A stretch of DNA of 64,000 nucleotides, from positions 1 to 64,000 of the forward strand of contig JAIOAU010000012.1 in the NCBI GenBank assembly GCA_019873655.1. Direction: 5' to 3'. Made by a program: the position numbers and the translations under genes. Below, in pieces: positions 59,418-64,000 of the stretch. Below the pieces are notes generated by a model. It ran no database searches, was not told the DNA's origin, and worked only from the letters and a program-made list of their open reading frames with translations. The stretch comes from Chloroflexota bacterium. Its GTDB lineage: Bacteria; Chloroflexota; Anaerolineae; Anaerolineales; Villigracilaceae. The number at the start of each line of letters is the position of its first letter. The first letter of the stretch is position 1.

Positions 59418-60628
59418 AACCGCTGACGGGTCTCAACCGCTTCTTTCGCAATTTGCCTACCCACCTGGCGATCGTGACGATGTGCGTCTTGTGGATCATT
59501 CCCACCCTGGGCCTGTTCATCACCTCGCTGCGGCCGCGCGAGGCCGTCCGCACCAGCGGCTGGTGGACGGTTTTCCGCCCCCAGGTTCAGGTGGGGGAGA
59601 CAGAGTACCGAACCTATTGCGCCTCCTGTCACGGCGTGGACGGCGACGCCATCGCCGCGGCCGATTTGAGCGACCCGGCGGTCGTCTCGGCCTACCCGCG
59701 CTCCAACCGGCTGTTGACCATGCTCCGGCGCGACCTCGAAAGCGGCCCCCATCTTGTTGACCCGCCTCTGCCTGCGGAGCCGAACGCCGCCCTCGAGGTT
59801 TTGTCGCCCATTGTGACCTACCTGCAAACGCTTTCTGGAATCAACCCCGAAGCCGAGCGCTTTACCCTGCGCAATTACGCCGACGCCTTGGTCGGTTACA
59901 AGGGCAGTCAGGATTACCTGACCGATTGCGAACAAGGCGTGGTCAGCACGCTGGCCAAGTTCGATTGCGACGCCAGCGACCTGCTGAAACCGGAGGGGAT
60001 GGGGCGCGCCTTTGTGAACACGCTCATCATGGCCATTCCCTCGACCATTTTGCCCATTGTCTTTGCCGCGCTGGCCGCCTATGCCTTTGCCTGGATGGAT
60101 TTCAAGGGCCGTCAGTGGATTTTTGCCCTGCTGGTCGGACTGCAAATCGTCCCGTTGCAGATGACTCTCGTCCCGATTGCCCGCCTGTACGTGCAGATTG
60201 GCCTCGCAGGCACCTTCTTGGGCATCTGGCTGTTCCATACCGGCTTTGGGCTGCCGTATGCCATCTATCTGATGCGCAATTTCATCGGCGGCCTGCCGCG
60301 CGAAATTTTCGAATCGGCCTATCTGGATGGCGCGAATCACTGGACTGCTTTTTGCAAACTCGTCCTGCCGCTCACTTTGCCGGCCATCGCTTCGCTGGGC
60401 ATTTTCCAGTTCCTGTGGGTGTGGAACGACTTTCTGGTGGCCAAAGTGTTCCTGAGCACGCATCCGGTCCTGACGGTGCAGGTGACCAATCTGATCGACC
60501 CGCGCGGGGCCAACTGGCACATTCTGACCGGAGCGGCTTTCCTTTCCTTCATCATCCCCATGATCGTCTTCTTTGCCTTCCAGCGGTATTTCGTGCGCGG
60601 CCTGTTGGCCGGTTCGGTGAAAGGATAG
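59414..60628 (+). CDS. Sugar ABC transporter permease 2 (MalG-like) with an embedded cytochrome c domain
   Basis: The 404-aa protein is a MalG-type permease (first helix about 18-38; EAA loop [30 protein letters not shown]; six helices in all). Its first outer loop is greatly enlarged. Residues about 58-143 read like a class I cytochrome c: [19 protein letters not shown] with the heme motif C69-x-x-C72-H73, and the domain-ending [12 protein letters not shown]. The frame then returns to the normal [10 protein letters not shown] of these permeases. A typical distal Met is not obvious (M103 or H113 are candidates). The loop faces outward, where c-heme is attached, so a heme-carrying transporter is plausible. 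Role unknown: redox sensing or gating is speculation. Confidence 0.92.
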   Translation: MKPLTGLNRFFRNLPTHLAIVTMCVLWIIPTLGLFITSLRPREAVRTSGWWTVFRPQVQVGETEYRTYCASCHGVDGDAIAAADLSDPAVVSAYPRSNRLLTMLRRDLESGPHLVDPPLPAEPNAALEVLSPIVTYLQTLSGINPEAERFTLRNYADALVGYKGSQDYLTDCEQGVVSTLAKFDCDASDLLKPEGMGRAFVNTLIMAIPSTILPIVFAALAAYAFAWMDFKGRQWIFALLVGLQIVPLQMTLVPIARLYVQIGLAGTFLGIWLFHTGFGLPYAIYLMRNFIGGLPREIFESAYLDGANHWTAFCKLVLPLTLPAIASLGIFQFLWVWNDFLVAKVFLSTHPVLTVQVTNLIDPRGANWHILTGAAFLSFIIPMIVFFAFQRYFVRGLLAGSVKG

Positions 60629-60651
60629 AGGACGAACGCGACAACCGACCC

Positions 60652-62250
60652 ATGGATGTTCAACCCTGGTACAAGAACGCCGTCTTCTACGAGGTCTACG
60701 TCCGCGCTTTTTTCGATGGCAACGGCGACGGACATGGCGACCTGCAGGGACTGACCCAGAAACTGGATTACTTTCAGGAACTCGGCGTTGACTGCCTCTG
60801 GCTCATGCCGATTTACCCCTCGCCGCTCAAGGACGATGGGTATGACATCTCGGACTATTACGGCATCCACCCCGATTACGGCACGCTCGAGGATTTCCGC
60901 GCCCTGCTCGACGCCGCCCACGCCCGCGGCCTGCGCATCATCACCGACCTGGTGGTGAATCACACCTCCGATCAACATCCCTGGTTTCAGGCGGCCCGCC
61001 GCGACCGTCATTCTCCCTATCGGGATTACTACGTCTGGAGCGATGACCCTTCGCGGTACGCGGATGCCCGCATCATCTTCCTGGATACCGAGACATCCAA
61101 TTGGACTTTTGATTCCCTGGCCGGACAATATTACTGGCATCGTTTTTATTCTTCCCAGCCCGACTTGAACTATGACAACCCGGCTGTGCGGCTCGAAATG
61201 CTCAAGGTGATGAAATTCTGGCTGGACCTGGGGGTGGACGGTTTTCGCGTCGATGCAGTTCCCTATCTCTTCGAAAGGGAGGGGACGAATTGCGAGAATT
61301 TGCCGGAGACGCACGCCTATCTCAAGAAAATGCGCCGCTTTGTCGATGAGCATTATCCCGACCGCATTCTCCTCTGCGAAGCCAATCAATGGCCGCGCGA
61401 TGTGCGCGCGTATTTCGGGCGCGGAGACGAATTCCACATGGCCTTTCACTTTCCGCTGATGCCGCGCTTGTTCATGGCCATCCGCCGCGGCGACTCCGAG
61501 CCTATTCGCTGGGTGCTCTCGGAAACGCCTCCTATTCCCCCTTCCTGCCAGTGGTGCACGTTCCTGCGCAATCACGACGAATTGACCCTCGAAATGGTCT
61601 CCGAAGAAGAGCGCCAGTGGATGTGGCAAGAATACGCCCCCGACCCGCGCATGCGCCTCAACCTGGGCATTCGTCGCCGTCTGGCCCCTCTGCTCGATGA
61701 TGACCGCCGCAAAATAACGCTGGCCTACTCTCTGCTCTTTACGTTGCCCGGTTCTCCAATCATCTACTATGGGGATGAAATTGGCATGGGCGACGATCTG
61801 TCTTTGCCCGACCGGAACGGCGTGCGCACGCCCATGCAGTGGGAGGCGGGACCCTCGGCCGGTTTCTCGACCGCCCGCGACCTCTACAGCCCGATTGTCA
61901 ACCCGCATATTAACGTCGCTGCCCAGCGCGCCGACCCGGCCTCGCTCTGGCAAACAATTCGCAAGATGATTGCGGTTCGCAAATCTCATCCTGCTCTCGG
62001 CGGCGGCGAAATCGCCTGGATCGAGTATGAAAACCGCAGCATTGCTGCTTATCTGCGCACGCTGGGGGACAGTCAGTTGTTGATCGTGAACAATTTGAGC
62101 GGCGCGCCGCAATCGGTCCGCCTGCCGTTCCCGGGCCAGCCTTTCCAGGATGTGCTGACCGGCCGCGTCTTTGATCCCCAAGGCGGGACGGCGGAAGTGA
62201 ACTTATCGCCCTATGAGTATTGCTGGCTGAATTTATTGGAGCCAGTCTGA
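60652..62250 (+). CDS. treS: Trehalose synthase (GH13, maltose alpha-D-glucosyltransferase)
   Basis: The 532-aa enzyme interconverts maltose and trehalose. GH13 regions: [22 protein letters not shown] (nucleophile Asp), EANQWP (acid/base Glu) and LRNHDE. The TreS hallmark [17 protein letters not shown]...[18 protein letters not shown] is present. ATG 60652 is chosen because the family begins [17 protein letters not shown]; a much longer frame from 59926 overlaps the permease gene. It is the last gene of the operon and processes the imported disaccharide. The maltokinase domain found fused in some TreS is absent. Confidence 0.94.
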   Translation: MDVQPWYKNAVFYEVYVRAFFDGNGDGHGDLQGLTQKLDYFQELGVDCLWLMPIYPSPLKDDGYDISDYYGIHPDYGTLEDFRALLDAAHARGLRIITDLVVNHTSDQHPWFQAARRDRHSPYRDYYVWSDDPSRYADARIIFLDTETSNWTFDSLAGQYYWHRFYSSQPDLNYDNPAVRLEMLKVMKFWLDLGVDGFRVDAVPYLFEREGTNCENLPETHAYLKKMRRFVDEHYPDRILLCEANQWPRDVRAYFGRGDEFHMAFHFPLMPRLFMAIRRGDSEPIRWVLSETPPIPPSCQWCTFLRNHDELTLEMVSEEERQWMWQEYAPDPRMRLNLGIRRRLAPLLDDDRRKITLAYSLLFTLPGSPIIYYGDEIGMGDDLSLPDRNGVRTPMQWEAGPSAGFSTARDLYSPIVNPHINVAAQRADPASLWQTIRKMIAVRKSHPALGGGEIAWIEYENRSIAAYLRTLGDSQLLIVNNLSGAPQSVRLPFPGQPFQDVLTGRVFDPQGGTAEVNLSPYEYCWLNLLEPV

Positions 62251-62284
62251 TGCGTTGACCTGCGAGGGGCCGCACCTTGCGGAT

Positions 62285-62644
62285 TCATTCTTTGTGCAGA
62301 CGCTGACTCAGATCGCGCAACTGGGTAAATGAGATCGGCTTGATCAGCACGACATCCGCCTGATCCTGATACGCCTCTGCCAGGCGGGCGTCGGCGGTGG
62401 CGACGACCACGATGGTCTCTTTCAGGCGCGGGTCGGAGCGGATTTGTTCGAACAGCGAAGGGCCGTCGACCAGCGGCAGGTGCAGGTCGAGGATGACCAC
62501 TTTGGGTATGGTAGTCGTCAACAAATCGCGCGCTTTTTGCCCATCGCGAGCAGTCTCGACCTCGAAGCCGGCGGCCTGCAGGGCTTCGGAGAAGATAATC
62601 GCCAGATCCAGGTCGTCTTCAACGACCAGTCCCAATTCGCTCAT
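62285..62644 (-). CDS. Single-domain response regulator
   Basis: The 119-aa receiver has the acidic pair VVEDDLDLA, phospho-Asp in KVVILDLHLPLVDGP, and Thr/Lys in VVATAD and VLIKPIS. With no output domain it is likely a phospho-relay or protein-interaction partner of the kinase encoded directly upstream (4-base overlap). Confidence 0.92.
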   Translation of the reverse strand: MSELGLVVEDDLDLAIIFSEALQAAGFEVETARDGQKARDLLTTTIPKVVILDLHLPLVDGPSLFEQIRSDPRLKETIVVVATADARLAEAYQDQADVVLIKPISFTQLRDLSQRLHKE

Positions 62645-64000
62645 GTTTTCCTCCTCTTGGTTTGTGCGTTTACGACCAGCGGAAGCGTGACGGTGAAGAC
62701 GCTTCCTACTCCTATTTTACTCTTGACGGTGACCCCGCCGCCCATCAAATTGGCCAGTTGCTGCACGATGGTTAGCCCCAGGCCAAAGCCGCCGTGGCGG
62801 CGGGTGAGGGTGCTGTCTGCCTGACGAAAGGCCTCAAAGATGTGGGGTAATTCATCTTCGGGGATGCCGACGCCGGTGTCGGTGACCTCGATGCTCCACT
62901 GCTTCTTGTTGGGCCGAAACAGGCGGATGTGGACCGAGCCTCGGTCGGTGAATTTGATGGCGTTGTTGGTCAGGTTAATCAAGATTTGCTGAAGCCGGGC
63001 GGGGTCGCCGGTGAGCGTTTGAGGCAGTTCGGGGTCCAATTCGCTGGTCAGGGTCAGGCCCTTGTCGGCGGCGGTCTTGTTCATGATTTCGATGACGTTC
63101 TCCAGCAGGGCGGCAGGCTGGAAGGGCTGCATCTGGATGGTCATCTTACCGGCTTCGATTTGAGCCTGGTCGAGCAGGTCGTTGACGATGTCCAGGAGGC
63201 GGCGCACGTTGGAGAGGATGCGGTCGGAGGCGCGCACCTGTTTTTCGTTGACCGGGCCGTAAATGGCTTCCTTCAGCATTTCGGCATAGCCCAGGATGGC
63301 ATTGAGCGGCGTGCGCAGTTCGTGCGAAACGATGGCCAGGAAGGTGTTCTTCATCCGCTCGACCTCGGCCTCGCGGGTGTAATCGCGGAAGACGGCCACG
63401 GTGCCGATTCGCTCGCCGTTGATGTCGGTCACCTGCGCGGCGCTGACCGAGAGGGTCTTTTTGCCCCATTGGATGCGGTAACTGCTGATTTGTTTGCCAG
63501 AGGCGGCCAGGAGCCCGGCCAGGATGCCGCGGTTCTTGGCGTCCAGGGCAGGGGCGCGGGACAGTTCGTCCACGGTGATGGCGGACAGTTTTTCTTCGGG
63601 GATTTCCAGCAGGCGGACGAGGGCGGGGTTGACGTGGGTGGCTTTGTTGCGTAAGTCGAAGACGATCACGCCGTCAGCGATGCTTTCGAGGATGGCGCGG
63701 CTCCGTCCGGCCTCGGCGCGCTCGCGTCCCAGAGCGCTCACCAGCGCCTGGGTGCGTTCCTGGACGAGTCTGTCCAGGTTGGCGTTGACGAGACGCACCT
63801 CGGCCAGGGCGCGTTCGAGGTTGGATGCGATGATCCAGCTGATGAAAGCCATGGCAAAGTACAAGAACAAGGCGACCAGGTTAGGAAAAAGATTGTTCTC
63901 AAGAGCCATGACCACGATGATGCCCGACGAGAAAGCAGCAACGATAAAGGACGACCAGGATTTGAGCAGGCCGCTGGCAAGAATGATGGGGACGACGAAT
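62641..64000 (-). CDS. Sensor histidine kinase (5' end beyond the window)
   Basis: The frame is open to the window edge, so the start is missing. The visible part has at least two membrane helices at its N-terminus (FVVPIILASGLLKSW; LFPNLVALFLYFAMAFISWIIAS), a coiled coil, a PAS domain (ILESIADGVIVFDL), HisKA with IVSHELRTPLNAILGYAEML and a HATPase with NLTNNAIKFTDRG, DTGVGIPEDE and GGFGLGLTIV. A start at GTG 63915 is possible but would cut off the first helices. It pairs with the receiver protein downstream. Confidence 0.92.
   Translation of the reverse strand, partial: FVVPIILASGLLKSWSSFIVAAFSSGIIVVMALENNLFPNLVALFLYFAMAFISWIIASNLERALAEVRLVNANLDRLVQERTQALVSALGRERAEAGRSRAILESIADGVIVFDLRNKATHVNPALVRLLEIPEEKLSAITVDELSRAPALDAKNRGILAGLLAASGKQISSYRIQWGKKTLSVSAAQVTDINGERIGTVAVFRDYTREAEVERMKNTFLAIVSHELRTPLNAILGYAEMLKEAIYGPVNEKQVRASDRILSNVRRLLDIVNDLLDQAQIEAGKMTIQMQPFQPAALLENVIEIMNKTAADKGLTLTSELDPELPQTLTGDPARLQQILINLTNNAIKFTDRGSVHIRLFRPNKKQWSIEVTDTGVGIPEDELPHIFEAFRQADSTLTRRHGGFGLGLTIVQQLANLMGGGVTVKSKIGVGSVFTVTLPLVVNAQTKRRKT

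Noticed and set aside
59926-62250. Extended 774-codon version of TreS
   Set aside because: The extra part is an alternate frame of the permease gene; GH13 homology starts at 60652.

Overview
The window is high-GC, gene-dense bacterial DNA with short intergenic gaps and classical sigma70-type promoters. It most resembles a member of the Chloroflexota, perhaps Anaerolineae-like. The grounds are Thr/Pro/Glu-rich linkers behind lipoboxes, SH3 domains with TP-rich tails, FHA proteins next to a RodA-PBP fusion, a SufR/SufCBDSU gene cluster, treS beside a sugar ABC transporter, and dispersed small repeats. This assignment is an inference from gene content; no rRNA or tRNA gene was seen.

Layout. 0.1-5.7 kb: late purine genes purD, purM, a stand-alone AICAR transformylase, purN and a stand-alone IMP cyclohydrolase. 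A GxxExxY element with 43-bp repeats sits at the purD/purM junction and is read in frame into purM. 5.7-11.4 kb: a GH130 phosphorylase gene converging on a MarR-controlled heterodimeric ABC exporter. 11.5-12.9 kb: tyrS behind a leader that looks like a ribosome-mediated attenuator (leader peptide with three Tyr codons). 13.1-19.2 kb: a cell-envelope cluster (zinc-ribbon protein, FhaA-like, FhaB-like, MTA phosphorylase, RodA fused to a catalytically dead PBP domain) and a divergent SH3 protein. 19.2-26.9 kb: an ErpA/IscA protein, a degenerate methylase-like protein, a SAM methyltransferase, two glycosyltransferases and a GH13 alpha-glucosidase. 27.0-29.8 kb: a receiver-GAF protein and a histidine kinase.

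29.8-34.6 kb: an island bounded by two inverted copies of a 139-bp MITE-like repeat. It holds a CPBP protease, an M15-C39-SH3 cell-wall hydrolase, a ferritin-like protein and a membrane protein. 34.6-36.7 kb: an AspT/YidE-type transporter and an SCP2 protein. 36.7-46.2 kb: Fe-S assembly genes. SufR and a MIP18-family gene face sufC, sufB (with two inteins), sufD, a small unknown gene, sufS, sufU and a Rieske ferredoxin across a symmetric promoter/operator. 46.2-51.0 kb: a lipoprotein-like gene, a DUF4013-like membrane protein and btuFCD behind a cobalamin riboswitch. 51.0-55.8 kb: comEC with a degenerate metallohydrolase motif, a membrane protein, a DsbA-like protein and a deoxynucleoside kinase. 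55.9-62.3 kb: a LacI regulator with two identical operators and a trehalose/alpha-glucoside operon (binding protein, two permeases, TreS). The second permease carries a c-type cytochrome domain with a CxxCH motif in its first extracytoplasmic loop. 62.3-64 kb: a receiver protein and a histidine kinase cut by the window end.

The most unusual points are the cytochrome-containing sugar permease, the GxxExxY-PurM fusion with its repeats, the tyrS attenuator, the doubly intein-split sufB and the RodA-pseudo-PBP fusion.
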